Both the position numbers and the translations under genes were made by a program. From DIGJ01 sp036658435 (GTDB lineage Bacteria; Bacillota; Clostridia; Lachnospirales; Lachnospiraceae), in contig JAVXEO010000001.1 of assembly GCA_036658435.1 (NCBI GenBank), positions 45,697-109,696 of the forward strand: a stretch of DNA of 64,000 bases, in the 5' to 3' direction. The stretch's first letter is position 1. The number at the start of each line of letters is the position of its first letter. Positions 54,354 to 63,329 of this stretch are shown here, one piece after another. A model generated the notes under the pieces. The model was not told the origin of the DNA and did not search any database. It saw nothing but the letters and a program-made list of their open reading frames with translations.

Positions 54354-55177
54354 TGAATATGGAGCAATTACTTCAGGCTGGGGAAAGAATGCTTTTCCAG
54401 TCTGAAATCGCGGAAGCCAAAATAGATGCTTGGTATCTGATGGAATATTATTTTCATCTGAATCGGGTATCTTTTTGGGTTAATAGTAAGAAGACAGTGA
54501 ATAAAAATCAAGAAACAGAATATCTCAACCTAATTCAGCGCAGAAGCGAACACATACCTCTTCAGTATATTACAGGAGAACAGATATTTATGGGACTGCC
54601 CTTTAAAGTTACACCGGATGTACTAATTCCAAGGCAGGATACGGAATGTTTGGTAGAAAAGGTGTTATGCTATAGCAAAGGAAAGACCGTTTTGGATATG
54701 TGCACCGGCTCTGGGTGTATTGCGGTCAGTTTAAGTAAACTAGGGGAGCCGGCTCAGGTAACAGGAGTAGACATTTCAGAAAAGGCACTTCTGGTTGCAG
54801 CTGAAAATGGAAAAAAAAACCAAGCTCCCGTACAGTGGATAAAAAGCGATCTGTTCCAGGAAGTAAAAGGAGTGTATGATATGATTGTCTCAAATCCACC
54901 TTATATAGAAAGCCGGCTTATAGAAAAACTTATGCCTGAGGTATCGGTGCATGAACCAAGAATCGCCTTGGATGGTTTTTCGGATGGACTTTATTTTTAT
55001 AGAGAAATTATCAAACAGGCAAGAAAATATCTTTCAAAAGAGGGTAGATTATTTTTTGAGATTGGGTATAATCAAGGTGAGGACGTGGAAGATTTGCTGA
55101 AAAAAGAAAAGTTTACGGAAATAGAAATGATAAAAGATTTATCCGGTTTGAACCGGATTGTGTGTGGAAAATGTTAA
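54350..55177 (+). CDS. prmC: Release factor glutamine methyltransferase
   Basis: The 275-residue enzyme methylates the GGQ glutamine of release factors. It has the helical N-domain and a Rossmann domain with motif I VLDMCTGSGCIAVSL and the catalytic NPPY in VSNPPYIES (about 183). The recognition segment PLQYITGEQIFMGLPF is also present. Two starts are possible, ATG 54350 or 54353, which overlap the DUF1385 stop; AAAGGA sits three and six bases upstream, favouring 54353. The substrate gene prfA follows after 18 bases. Confidence 0.96.
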   Translation: MMNMEQLLQAGERMLFQSEIAEAKIDAWYLMEYYFHLNRVSFWVNSKKTVNKNQETEYLNLIQRRSEHIPLQYITGEQIFMGLPFKVTPDVLIPRQDTECLVEKVLCYSKGKTVLDMCTGSGCIAVSLSKLGEPAQVTGVDISEKALLVAAENGKKNQAPVQWIKSDLFQEVKGVYDMIVSNPPYIESRLIEKLMPEVSVHEPRIALDGFSDGLYFYREIIKQARKYLSKEGRLFFEIGYNQGEDVEDLLKKEKFTEIEMIKDLSGLNRIVCGKC

Positions 55178-55195
55178 GAACATGGGAGGAAGAAT

Positions 55196-56272
55196 ATGTT
55201 TGACAAGTTAGAAGATATTTTAATACGATTTGAGGAACTTCTGAATGAACTTTCAGAACCAAGTTGCATTAATAATCAGGAAAGATTTCGTAAACTTATG
55301 AAGGAACAAACGGATTTAAGTCCGGTTGTAGATAAGTATAGAGAATATAAGGCAGCAAAAGAAGGAATTGAAGACAGTCTGGCTATTTTAGAGGAAGAAA
55401 ATGACGAAGAAATGCGGGAACTTGCAAAGGAAGAGTTAAATACATGTAAAGCAAGCCTGGTACAGATTGAAAATGATCTGAAAATACTTTTATTACCACA
55501 AGATCCCAATGATGAAAAAAATGTTATTGTTGAAATCAGAGGTGGTGCAGGTGGAGACGAAGCAGCACTATTTGCAGCGGAACTTTTCCGTATGTACTCA
55601 CGTTTTGCAGAAAGACATCGTTGGAAAGTGGACACTATGAACTTAAATGAAAATGGAATTGGCGGTTTCAAAGAAGTTGTGTTTATGATTGATGGAAGTG
55701 GTGCCTATTCTCAACTAAAATATGAAAGTGGAGTCCATCGGGTACAGAGAATACCGGTGACGGAGTCCGGAGGTCGAATTCATACCTCTACAGCAACGGT
55801 AGCTATTATGCCGGAGGCAGAAGAAGTGGATGTACAGCTTGACATGAACGATTGTAAATTTGACGTATTTCGTGCATCCGGAAATGGAGGACAGTGTGTA
55901 AATACAACGGACTCTGCAGTCAGATTAACCCATATTCCAACCGGAATCGTCATATCCTGTCAGGATGAGAAATCACAACTAAAAAATAAAGACAAAGCGC
56001 TAAAAGTATTACGCTCAAAGCTTTTTGAACTAGAACAGCAAAAAGCACACGATGCCGAAGCAGAATCCAGAAAAAGTCAGGTAGGAACCGGAGACCGTTC
56101 GGAAAAGATTCGTACCTATAACTTTCCACAAGGACGGGTAACTGACCATAGAATTAAATTTACATCCCACCGCCTGGAAGATATTTTAGACGGAGATTTA
56201 TCTGAAGTAATCGATAGTTTAATTGCCGCAGATCAAGCTGCAAAACTAGCAAATATGCAAAATAATAACTAA
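55196..56272 (+). CDS. prfA: Peptide chain release factor 1
   Basis: The 358-residue protein ends translation at UAA and UAG. The GGQ motif is in [20 protein letters not shown] and the stop-codon recognition motif is PVT in [14 protein letters not shown], the PxT of RF1 (RF2 has SPF). Domain 1 and the coiled coil precede it. GGGAGGA sits before the ATG. The adjacent prmC product modifies its glutamine. Confidence 0.97.
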   Translation: MFDKLEDILIRFEELLNELSEPSCINNQERFRKLMKEQTDLSPVVDKYREYKAAKEGIEDSLAILEEENDEEMRELAKEELNTCKASLVQIENDLKILLLPQDPNDEKNVIVEIRGGAGGDEAALFAAELFRMYSRFAERHRWKVDTMNLNENGIGGFKEVVFMIDGSGAYSQLKYESGVHRVQRIPVTESGGRIHTSTATVAIMPEAEEVDVQLDMNDCKFDVFRASGNGGQCVNTTDSAVRLTHIPTGIVISCQDEKSQLKNKDKALKVLRSKLFELEQQKAHDAEAESRKSQVGTGDRSEKIRTYNFPQGRVTDHRIKFTSHRLEDILDGDLSEVIDSLIAADQAAKLANMQNNN

Positions 56273-56298
56273 CGAAACCCAGGAGGCGTAAGAAAAAA

Positions 56299-57672
56299 AT
56301 GGTTCATATAGGTAAGAGAACACTGACGACAACCCAGATTATTGCAGTTGGTTTTCTCGCAGCAATTATGATAGGAACTTTATTACTATGCTTGCCAATA
56401 TCATCCCAGTCAAGAACATGGACCCCCGTAATTGACTCTGCGTTTATGGCAACCACATCAATTTGTGTTACAGGTCTTACAACGGTAACAACCGTTGAAC
56501 ACTGGAGCTTCTTTGGACAGGTCGTTATCCTGTTCCTAATTCAGTTTGGTGGTCTTGGTATAGTAACCTTTACCACAACGATGTTACTGGTACTAAGAAA
56601 AAGAATCACATTAACGGAACGATTGCTAATACAGGATGCTTATAATTTGGATACGCTGCGTGGTCTGGTACGTCTGACAAAACGAATTACAAAAGCAACC
56701 TTAGTGGTAGAGGGAACAGGGGCTCTATTTCTGGCATTTCAGTTTGTCCCGGAATTTGGATTAATCGGAATTTGGAAAGCCGTTTTTACTTCGGTGTCGG
56801 CAATGTGTAATGCAGGAATTGATTTAATAGGAAGCTATAGCCTGACACCTTATCAGGGAAATGTGCTGGTCAATTTTACAATTATGTCACTTATCATTTT
56901 GGGAGGTATTGGTTTTCCGGTATGGTGGGATGTTATGTTTCAGATGAAAGAGCGCCATAAGAAAAAAATGAATTTTTCACCTAGAAGATTCTTTTCAAAG
57001 CTGACCCTTCATTCAAAACTGGTAATATCCGTTACTTTTATCTTGATTTTTGGAGGTATGCTCCTTATTCTTTTATTAGAATATACCAATCAGGATACAA
57101 TAGGTACGATGCCTTTTGGACAGAAGATCATGGCTGCACTGTTTCAGTCCGTAACCACAAGAACCGCAGGATTTTTGACGGTACCACAAGAAAGTCTTAG
57201 AGATACCACATCCTTTATCTGCATTATATTGATGTTTATTGGAGGTTCCCCTTCCGGTACAGCAGGTGGTGTGAAGACCATTACCATTGCCATGATGCTG
57301 ATTACCGCTTATTGCATTATTCGGGGAAAAGAGGATACAGAGGCTTTTCACCGAAAGATACCAACAAGTATGATTAGAAAAAGTATTGCTGTTGTTATGG
57401 TAAGTATGGCTACTTTAATTACATCTACCATATTACTTTCACTTACGGAAAGTGCTCCATTTTTGAGTATACTATATGAAACGGCATCTGCACTGGCTAC
57501 CGTAGGACTTTCAAAAGCATTAACTCCGAATTTGACATTTTTAGGAAAGGTTATTATTATTGCAACCATGTACATTGGACGTATTGGACCAATTACCCTT
57601 GCATTATTTTTTAACAGAAGTAAAAAAACTACAAGCAGGACCCTGCCGGAAGGAAAGATACTGGTAGGATAA
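56299..57672 (+). CDS. ktrB: Ktr/Trk potassium uptake channel subunit
   Basis: The 457-residue protein has four repeated membrane-pore-membrane units of the TrkH/KtrB family, with conserved pore glycines in FMATTSICVTGLTTV, TSVSAMCNAGIDLIG, FQSVTTRTAGFLTV and ETASALATVGLSKA. It conducts potassium into the cell with gating by the RCK protein encoded next, 18 bases downstream. KtrB length and lack of extra N-terminal helices favour Ktr over Trk. AGGAGG precedes the ATG. Confidence 0.93.
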   Translation: MVHIGKRTLTTTQIIAVGFLAAIMIGTLLLCLPISSQSRTWTPVIDSAFMATTSICVTGLTTVTTVEHWSFFGQVVILFLIQFGGLGIVTFTTTMLLVLRKRITLTERLLIQDAYNLDTLRGLVRLTKRITKATLVVEGTGALFLAFQFVPEFGLIGIWKAVFTSVSAMCNAGIDLIGSYSLTPYQGNVLVNFTIMSLIILGGIGFPVWWDVMFQMKERHKKKMNFSPRRFFSKLTLHSKLVISVTFILIFGGMLLILLLEYTNQDTIGTMPFGQKIMAALFQSVTTRTAGFLTVPQESLRDTTSFICIILMFIGGSPSGTAGGVKTITIAMMLITAYCIIRGKEDTEAFHRKIPTSMIRKSIAVVMVSMATLITSTILLSLTESAPFLSILYETASALATVGLSKALTPNLTFLGKVIIIATMYIGRIGPITLALFFNRSKKTTSRTLPEGKILVG

Positions 57673-57690
57673 AAGAGAGGGATTATTGAA

Positions 57691-58347
57691 ATGAAAAACA
57701 AAGAGTTTGTTGTATTTGGCTTAGGCCGTTTTGGAAAGAGTGTTGCCATTACTTTGGCCGAAAGTGGATGCGAAGTTTTGGTAGTAGACAATAATGAGGA
57801 TAAAATTCATGACATTGCAGACATTGTTACCTATGCGGTAAAGGCGGATGTTACGGATGCGGAAACTTTATCTACGTTAGGAATCGGTAACTTTGATGGG
57901 GCTGTAATCGCCATTGGAGAACATTTGGAAGCCAGCGTTCTTGGAACTATTTTAGTAAAGGAAATGGGGATTCCTTTTGTGCTTGCAAAAGTACAGACGG
58001 AGACACAGGCGAAAGTTCTAATGAAAGTAGGGGCGGATAAAGTAGTATTTCCGGAGAAAGAAACCGGTATTCGCATTGCCAATAAATTAATTCATGGAAA
58101 CTTTTTTGATGCAGTGGAATTATCTTCTACGTATAGCCTAATGGAAATTAATACAAAAAAAGAGTGGATTGGACATACGCTGAAAGAATTGGATTTACGA
58201 AAAAAATATGATATTAATGTAATTGGAATAAAAAATGATGGAAAGTTGAATATCAATCCATTAGCCGAAGAAGTGATTTCAAAGGATGATGTTTTGGTTG
58301 TAATTGGAGAAAATGAACAGCTTAGCCGCTTACAGGGTGAAAAGTAG
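57691..58347 (+). CDS. ktrA: Ktr/Trk regulatory subunit, RCK protein
   Basis: The 218-residue cytoplasmic protein has an RCK_N Rossmann domain with FGLGRFGKSVAITLAESGCEVLVVDNNEDK, the glycine-rich loop binding ATP/ADP or NAD(H), and an RCK_C domain (LKELDLRKKYDINVIGIKNDGKLNINP). An octameric ring of this protein gates KtrB. It lies immediately behind ktrB with AGAGAGGG upstream. Cyclic-di-AMP often binds the RCK_C domain of such proteins, but that is not visible here. Confidence 0.95.
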   Translation: MKNKEFVVFGLGRFGKSVAITLAESGCEVLVVDNNEDKIHDIADIVTYAVKADVTDAETLSTLGIGNFDGAVIAIGEHLEASVLGTILVKEMGIPFVLAKVQTETQAKVLMKVGADKVVFPEKETGIRIANKLIHGNFFDAVELSSTYSLMEINTKKEWIGHTLKELDLRKKYDINVIGIKNDGKLNINPLAEEVISKDDVLVVIGENEQLSRLQGEK

Positions 58348-58356
58348 AGGAAACCT

Positions 58357-59133
58357 ATGATTAGCAGTGCCGGAAATATACAGATTAAAGAAATTGAGAA
58401 ACTTCAAAAAAAATCAAGATATAGAAAAGAAACAGGAACCTTTGTGGTGGAAGGCAGAAAATTAGTAGAAGAAGCCGGAGAGAGAATTCTCAAGATTTTT
58501 CTTTCGGAGAATTACTATGAATTACATTTTGGAGAAGAAACCTTTCTGCAAAATTGGGAGTATGAAGTAGTATCCGATAAAATATTTAAAGAAATGGCAG
58601 ACACAGCCACACCACAGGGAATTCTGGCAAAGGTAAAAATGCCCAAGTATTCACTGGATGATTTTTTGGAAAAAGAAGAGGCATCTTATCTTGTATTAGA
58701 GGATGTAAGAGATCCTGGGAATTTGGGGACTATGATGCGTACAGCAGAAGGGGCAGGGATTACCGCAGTAATTTTAAGCAAAGATTCCGTTGATTTGTTT
58801 AATCCTAAAGTTGTTCGCGCAACCATGGGATCTATCTTTAGAGTTCCCTTTATTTATGTAGAAGATTTTTCGGCTGCCTTAGAAAAAATGAAGAAGGCAG
58901 GCATTGTTCTATATGGAACGCATCTTTTGGGAAAACGAAACTATGATTGTGAACCCTATGCTAAAAAAGCAGCAATTCTCATTGGAAATGAGGCAAATGG
59001 AATTACGGATATGACAGCACAGGCAGCAGACTGCCTGGTTAAAATTCCAATGGAAGGTAAACTGGAGTCTTTAAATGCAGCGGTAGCAGCGGCACTTATG
59101 ATGTATGAGTTGTTTCGTCAAAAAAGGGTGTAA
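58357..59133 (+). CDS. TrmH/SpoU-family RNA 2'-O-methyltransferase
   Basis: The 258-residue protein has an N-terminal substrate-binding domain (EIEKLQKKSRYRKETGTFVVEGRKLVEEA) and a C-terminal trefoil-knot SPOUT domain with the three motifs: LEDVRDPGNLGTMMRTAEGAG, AAILIGNEANGI, and VKIPMEGKLESLNAAVAAALM. It transfers methyl to a ribose in rRNA or tRNA. The specific nucleotide is not known; RlmB-like and TsnR-like members look alike. It is nine bases behind ktrA. Confidence 0.92.
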   Translation: MISSAGNIQIKEIEKLQKKSRYRKETGTFVVEGRKLVEEAGERILKIFLSENYYELHFGEETFLQNWEYEVVSDKIFKEMADTATPQGILAKVKMPKYSLDDFLEKEEASYLVLEDVRDPGNLGTMMRTAEGAGITAVILSKDSVDLFNPKVVRATMGSIFRVPFIYVEDFSAALEKMKKAGIVLYGTHLLGKRNYDCEPYAKKAAILIGNEANGITDMTAQAADCLVKIPMEGKLESLNAAVAAALMMYELFRQKRV

Positions 59134-59159
59134 CATCATAGAAGGAAGAGGAGATAAAA

Positions 59160-60083
59160 ATGGTAACAGGAGCCGTACTGATAGCTGCGAATATGCAGTC
59201 AGAAGAAAAAGGATTTCTTCCGCTACGAACACTGGGATCCATAACGGTTATAGAACGTGTGGTGTCTACTTTCCTCCAGGCGGGAATAAACAAGATTGTA
59301 CTGGTAACGGGGGAACATGCAGAAGAGATTGAGAAACAAATGAATCATATGGGTATCATTTGCTTACGAAATGAGAACTATCTATGTTCAGACATGCTCC
59401 AATCCGCTAAAATTGGATTTTCTTTTTTAGTAGAGCAATGTGACCGCATAGGATTTTGTCCGGTGGATATTCCTATGTTTACAGCAGAAACGGTAAAAAA
59501 AGCAGCCGGTGCAAAAGAAGTAGTCATTAGTCCTTCTTACAAAGGAAAAGGAGGACACCCTTTATTTATGGATCGGGATGTTGTTGAAAAAATTCTCCAA
59601 TATGAAGGAGAAGGTGGAATTCCAGAAGCCATAAGATTTTATGGATACCGGAAGGCATGGTTTGAAGTTGCCGATGAAGGAACGCTGTTTGACCTTGCCA
59701 AAACAGAAGTATCCAAGGATTTGGTGAACTCTCATAAGAAACAAATGCTGCATCCACAGCTTAAACTATCCATTGGAAGAGAACAGAACTTTTTTGGTCC
59801 GGGTCCCGTTCAGCTATTGGAATTGATTGAAAATACAGGGTCGGTACGAAGCGCATGCCAGCTTATGAATATCTCCTATAGTAAGGGATGGAAAATGATT
59901 CGCTTAATGGAGGAACAGTGGGAACATAAAATAGTAAAACGACAGCAGGGGGGAACAACCGGAGGCTGTTCTTATCTTACAGAAGAAGGAAAAGATTTAA
60001 TTTCACGATACCTTAACTTTCAAAAAGAAGTAAAACAAGAAGTAGATCTAAAGTTTGAAAAATATTTTGCAAACCTAAAATAA
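59160..60083 (+). CDS. MobA-like nucleotidyltransferase / ModE-type HTH fusion
   Basis: The 307-residue protein joins two modules. Residues 1-190 resemble a MobA/MocA-type NTP transferase (VTGAVLIAANMQSEEKGFLPL; GFCPVDIPMFT; SPSYKGKGGHPLFMDRD), but the nucleotide loop lacks the GxSxRMG of active enzymes. Residues about 215-300 are a ModE N-domain-like winged helix: FFGPGPVQLLELIENTGSVRSACQLMNISYSKGWKMI with a KRQQGGTTGGCSYLTEEGK wing. It lies before modABC and is likely a molybdate or cofactor-responsive regulator that may have kept or lost catalysis. A palindrome in the mod promoter region is a candidate site for it. Confidence 0.85.
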   Translation: MVTGAVLIAANMQSEEKGFLPLRTLGSITVIERVVSTFLQAGINKIVLVTGEHAEEIEKQMNHMGIICLRNENYLCSDMLQSAKIGFSFLVEQCDRIGFCPVDIPMFTAETVKKAAGAKEVVISPSYKGKGGHPLFMDRDVVEKILQYEGEGGIPEAIRFYGYRKAWFEVADEGTLFDLAKTEVSKDLVNSHKKQMLHPQLKLSIGREQNFFGPGPVQLLELIENTGSVRSACQLMNISYSKGWKMIRLMEEQWEHKIVKRQQGGTTGGCSYLTEEGKDLISRYLNFQKEVKQEVDLKFEKYFANLK

Positions 60084-60094
60084 AAAAATTAGGG

Positions 60095-60148
60095 ATGCAA
60101 AATATTTTTTGCATTCGACTTGTTTTTAAAAAGTATTCGTTGTATAAT
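60095..60148 (+). promoter_or_regulatory. Promoter of modABC with upstream palindrome
   Basis: TTGTTT (60120-60125) and TATAAT (60143-60148) are 17 bases apart. Just upstream, ATGCAAAA (60095-60102) and TTTTGCAT (60107-60114) form a perfect palindrome around TATT, six bases before the -35. It may be the operator of the ModE-type regulator, or a weak terminator of the preceding gene. It is not the classical ModE CGTTATATA box. Confidence 0.6.
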
Positions 60149-60181
60149 AAAAAAGAATTCAATATAAAGGAGAAAAAAGAT

Positions 60182-60958
60182 ATGAAAAAAAGAAGTATAG
60201 GAACTATAATGAGTTTGATTTTGGTATGTTCAGTACTATTAACGGCCTGTGGAAAGAATAAACAGACTACCCTACTGGTTGCGGCGGCATCCAGCTTGGA
60301 ATACTCTTATACAGAGGAATTGATTCCAATGTTTCAGAAACTCTACCCCAATATTATGGTAGAGGGTACCTATGACAGTTCAGGAAAGCTTCAGACGCAG
60401 ATTGAAGAAGGAATGGAAGCCGATGTATTTATGTCAGCAGCCAGCAAGCAGATGACAAGTTTAAAGGATGAAAGCCTGATTGATGCAGATTCTATTGTGA
60501 ATTTATTAGAAAATAAAATTGTTCTAATTGCGGAAAAAGACAATAAGACCGGTTTAACAACCTTTGAGGATATTGTAAAAGCAGAAACCATAGCCCTGGG
60601 GGATCCGGAAAGTGTTCCTGCAGGACAGTATGCAAAAGAGGCATTGACAAGTCTTTCTTTATGGGATACGGTGGAAGAAAAGTCAAGTCTTGGAACTAAC
60701 GTAACGGAAGTTTTAAATTGGGTAGCAGAAGGAAGTGCAGATGCCGGTATTGTTTATGCAACGGATGCAGCCACTACAGAAGAAGTGGCTGTAATTGCAG
60801 AAGCACCGGAAGGCACACTGGCAGAACCGGTATTGTATCCCATTGGGATTGTTTCAAACTCTGAAAAAAAGGAGGCAGCCCAGAAGTTTGTAGAGTTTCT
60901 TCAGACAGAAGAAGCCTTGGCTGTATTTGAAAAATATGGTTTTACACCAAATAAATAG
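60182..60958 (+). CDS. modA: Molybdate ABC transporter substrate-binding lipoprotein
   Basis: The 258-residue protein has a lipoprotein signal with lipobox LTAC (Cys at about 23) and a ModA periplasmic-type binding fold: LLVAAASSLEYSYTEELIPMF at the start, GTYDSSGKLQTQIEEG, and the ligand-binding region ADVFMSAASKQM and GIVYATDAATT. In clostridia it is anchored outside the cell and captures molybdate or tungstate. ATG 60182 is chosen for its AAGGAG and signal peptide; the open frame starts 29 codons earlier. Confidence 0.93.
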   Translation: MKKRSIGTIMSLILVCSVLLTACGKNKQTTLLVAAASSLEYSYTEELIPMFQKLYPNIMVEGTYDSSGKLQTQIEEGMEADVFMSAASKQMTSLKDESLIDADSIVNLLENKIVLIAEKDNKTGLTTFEDIVKAETIALGDPESVPAGQYAKEALTSLSLWDTVEEKSSLGTNVTEVLNWVAEGSADAGIVYATDAATTEEVAVIAEAPEGTLAEPVLYPIGIVSNSEKKEAAQKFVEFLQTEEALAVFEKYGFTPNK

Positions 60959-60973
60959 GTAAGGAGATTTCCT

Positions 60974-61642
60974 GTGGATATAGCACCCATACTAATATCA
61001 ATGAAAACAGCTACGTTGTCCATTATCATTACCTTTTTTCTAGGAATCATGGCTGCAAAGCTGGTTGTAAACTTAAAAAAAGAAGGAATACGCAGCGTCA
61101 TAGATGGAATATTGACAATGCCACTTGTTTTACCACCTACGGTGGCGGGTTTCTTTTTATTATATTTATTTGGGGTAAAAAGACCAATTGGTTATTTTTT
61201 TATCGAATACTTTAGTATAAAGATTGCATTTTCCTGGGGAGCTGCGGTATTGGCTGCAGTAGTAATATCCTTTCCCTTAATGTACCGTTCGGCAAGAGCT
61301 GCTTTTGAGCAGGTGGATGAAAATATTTTAGATGCGGCCAGAACCCTTGGAATGTCGGAATGGAAGATTTTTTGGAAAATTCAGCTTCCAAACGCATTTC
61401 CCGGTGTGATGTCCGGTGGAATTTTAGCTTTTTCAAGAGGACTTGGAGAATTTGGTGCCACAGCCATGATTGCTGGGAACATTGCGGGAAAAACAAGAAC
61501 CCTTCCTTTGGCCGTTTATTCTGCGGTGGCTTCGGGAGATATGAAGAGTGCTTACTCTTACGTATGGGTTATTGTAGGAATTTCCTTTGTTGTGGTACTT
61601 ATGATGAACTATTTTTCTGCAAAAGAAAGAAAAAAGAGGTAA
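60974..61642 (+). CDS. modB: Molybdate ABC transporter permease
   Basis: The 222-residue membrane protein has about five or six helices and the EAA loop (AARTLGMSEWKIFWKIQLPNAFPGVMSG) that touches the ATPase. It starts with GTG, seven bases after AAGGAG. ModB forms the channel for molybdate or tungstate. The N-terminal segment SMKTATLSIIITFFLGIMAA is characteristic. It lies between modA (15-base gap) and modC. Confidence 0.95.
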   Translation: MDIAPILISMKTATLSIIITFFLGIMAAKLVVNLKKEGIRSVIDGILTMPLVLPPTVAGFFLLYLFGVKRPIGYFFIEYFSIKIAFSWGAAVLAAVVISFPLMYRSARAAFEQVDENILDAARTLGMSEWKIFWKIQLPNAFPGVMSGGILAFSRGLGEFGATAMIAGNIAGKTRTLPLAVYSAVASGDMKSAYSYVWVIVGISFVVVLMMNYFSAKERKKR

Positions 61643-61650
61643 GAAAAGAC

Positions 61651-62694
61651 ATGAGCTTACAGGTAGACATTAAAAAAAAGATAAAGGGTTTTACTCTGGA
61701 AGTATCTTTTCTTGCGCCCAAGGGCTGTATGGGAATACTGGGTGCTTCCGGATGTGGTAAAAGCATGACCCTGAAAGCCATTGCAGGAATAGACAATCCT
61801 CAAAACGGAAGAATTCAACTGGACGAAACTATTTTTTTTGATTCTTTAAAAAAAATAAATCAAAGCCCCCAACAGCGACGAACCGGTTTTTTATTTCAAA
61901 ATTATGCTTTATTTCCCAATATGACAGTGAAAGAGAATATTCTCTCCGGTCTGGGGGTAAAAAACCAAGAGAACCTGTACAAGGCAGAAGAGGCAATAGA
62001 ACGATTCCATCTAACCGGTCTTGAAAAAAGATATCCAAAAGGTTTGTCCGGGGGACAACAACAAAGAGCTGCATTAGCAAGAATTTTAGTGTGCAGCCCA
62101 CAAATCCTCTTATTGGATGAACCATTTTCTGCCATGGATGCTTATTTAAAAGAAGAACTGCAATTTGAACTACGGGAACAATTAAAAACGTTTAACGGAA
62201 CAACCATTTTGGTAACACATGACCGTGACGAAGCCTATAAATTATGTGACCGCATTTTGATTATGGAAGAGGGGAAATCCATTTCTTATCATGAGACAAA
62301 GAAAATTTTTCAATTACCGGAAACATACCAGGCAGCACGTCTTACCGGATGCAAAAACATATCACCGGCAAGAAAGATGAACGACCATAGGATTCAGGCA
62401 CTGGATTGGAACATGGAATTTGACATAAAGGAAACCATACCGGACACCCTTCGCTATGTAGGAATTCGAGCTCATAATTTTACACCGGCCAAAGAAAAAC
62501 TTCCGGATGGAAGAATTTATTTTAAAGTACAGAAGGCAGAAATTGTAGAAGGACCTTTTGAAGAAAATATGATTTTTGAAATTTTTGGAAATAAAAAACT
62601 TTGGTGGAAAATGCAAATGAAAAAGCCGGGTGAAACACAAACACAACCCCATTTTTTAGCAGTGGAACCACAGAATATTTTGCTGCTAAAATAA
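61651..62694 (+). CDS. modC: Molybdate ABC transporter ATP-binding protein
   Basis: The 347-residue ATPase has Walker A GASGCGKSM (about 31-39), signature LSGGQQQR, Walker B ILLLDEPFSAMD and a switch His in VTHDRDEAY. The region after about 230 is a TOBE/Mop-like domain that can bind oxyanion. The long frame reaches back to 61360 inside modB, but MSLQVDIKKKIKG at 61651 is the natural start with AGAGG before it. It is the last gene of the mod operon, ending at a terminator. Confidence 0.94.
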   Translation: MSLQVDIKKKIKGFTLEVSFLAPKGCMGILGASGCGKSMTLKAIAGIDNPQNGRIQLDETIFFDSLKKINQSPQQRRTGFLFQNYALFPNMTVKENILSGLGVKNQENLYKAEEAIERFHLTGLEKRYPKGLSGGQQQRAALARILVCSPQILLLDEPFSAMDAYLKEELQFELREQLKTFNGTTILVTHDRDEAYKLCDRILIMEEGKSISYHETKKIFQLPETYQAARLTGCKNISPARKMNDHRIQALDWNMEFDIKETIPDTLRYVGIRAHNFTPAKEKLPDGRIYFKVQKAEIVEGPFEENMIFEIFGNKKLWWKMQMKKPGETQTQPHFLAVEPQNILLLK

Positions 62695-62702
62695 AAATAC
62701 AG

Positions 62703-62744
62703 AAAAAGAGTCATTGCCTTTACTACCGGGGATGGCTCTTTTTT
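62703..62744 (+). terminator. Terminator after modC
   Basis: AAAAAGAGTCAT (62703-62714) pairs with ATGGCTCTTTTT (62732-62743, one G:U) around a 17-base loop, and the T run directly enters the repeat at 62745. Confidence 0.8.
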
Positions 62745-62778
62745 ATGTAATAGGAAAGTGCTCCTATCACATAAAAAC
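62745..62778 (+). repeat. Second copy of the 34-base hairpin repeat
   Basis: ATGTAATAGGA, AAGTGC loop and TCCTATCACAT, then AAAAAC: identical to 53045-53078 except for one base in the right arm. Here it lacks the GC-rich tail found at the first copy. It directly follows the modC terminator. Confidence 0.85.
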
Positions 62779-62783
62779 CATAG

Positions 62784-62821
62784 TTGACAATACTACTATA
62801 TAGGAATATACTACATAGTAG
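62784..62821 (+). promoter_or_regulatory. marR promoter with overlapping operator
   Basis: A consensus TTGACA (62784-62789) is followed after 17 bases by TATACT (62807-62812). CTACTAT (62793-62799) and ATAGTAG (62815-62821) form an inverted repeat that covers the spacer and -10, and TACTA recurs at 62789-62796 and 62828-62835. This is the usual layout of an autorepressed MarR promoter. Confidence 0.7.
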
Positions 62822-62868
62822 CATTAAATACTACTCGTTCAATACTTGGGAAAGGCAGGATTATTTCA

Positions 62869-63324
62869 ATGAAAAATATAAATCCGGTAGGGATTGATAT
62901 TCTCCAGATTAAACAATTGCAAGCAAGAAATCTCCAGAAACTTTTGCATGAAGAAGTAGATATAGAAGAAATTAATCAAGGTCAGATTAATATTTTGTAT
63001 CAGCTATGGAAAAAAGACAATATAACCATTAGCGAACTTTCTAAAAGTACCAATCTTGCCAATACCAGCCTGACGACCATGTTAGAACGTCTGGAACGAC
63101 AGGGTTATCTTATGCGGGTGAATAATCCCAAAAACAGAAGGGAAATTCGCCTCATATTAACGGATAAGTGTAAGGAAAGAGAAGATAAATATACCCAGGT
63201 AATAGAAGTAATGCAGCGTGTTAATTTTAATGGTTTTAGTGAAGAAGAAGAAAAGCAGATGCGCTCCTATTTAGAAAGAATGCGTAACAATCTGGAAAAC
63301 TATGAAAAGGAAAGAGAAAGGTAA
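62869..63324 (+). CDS. MarR family transcriptional regulator
   Basis: The 151-residue protein has the MarR winged helix: GQINILYQLWKKDNITISELSKSTNLANTSLTTMLERLERQGYLMR with wing NPKNRREIRLILTD, and dimerising helices at both ends. It should repress its own promoter and the MATE gene that follows after five bases, with a ligand releasing it. An inverted repeat covers the promoter. The ATG follows a weak AAAGG site. Confidence 0.93.
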   Translation: MKNINPVGIDILQIKQLQARNLQKLLHEEVDIEEINQGQINILYQLWKKDNITISELSKSTNLANTSLTTMLERLERQGYLMRVNNPKNRREIRLILTDKCKEREDKYTQVIEVMQRVNFNGFSEEEEKQMRSYLERMRNNLENYEKERER

Positions 63325-63329
63325 GGAGT

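Noticed and set aside
61360..61650. 97-codon N-terminal extension of modC inside modB
   Set aside because: It is modB sequence in another frame; ModC starts at MSLQVDIKKK with its own ribosome site.
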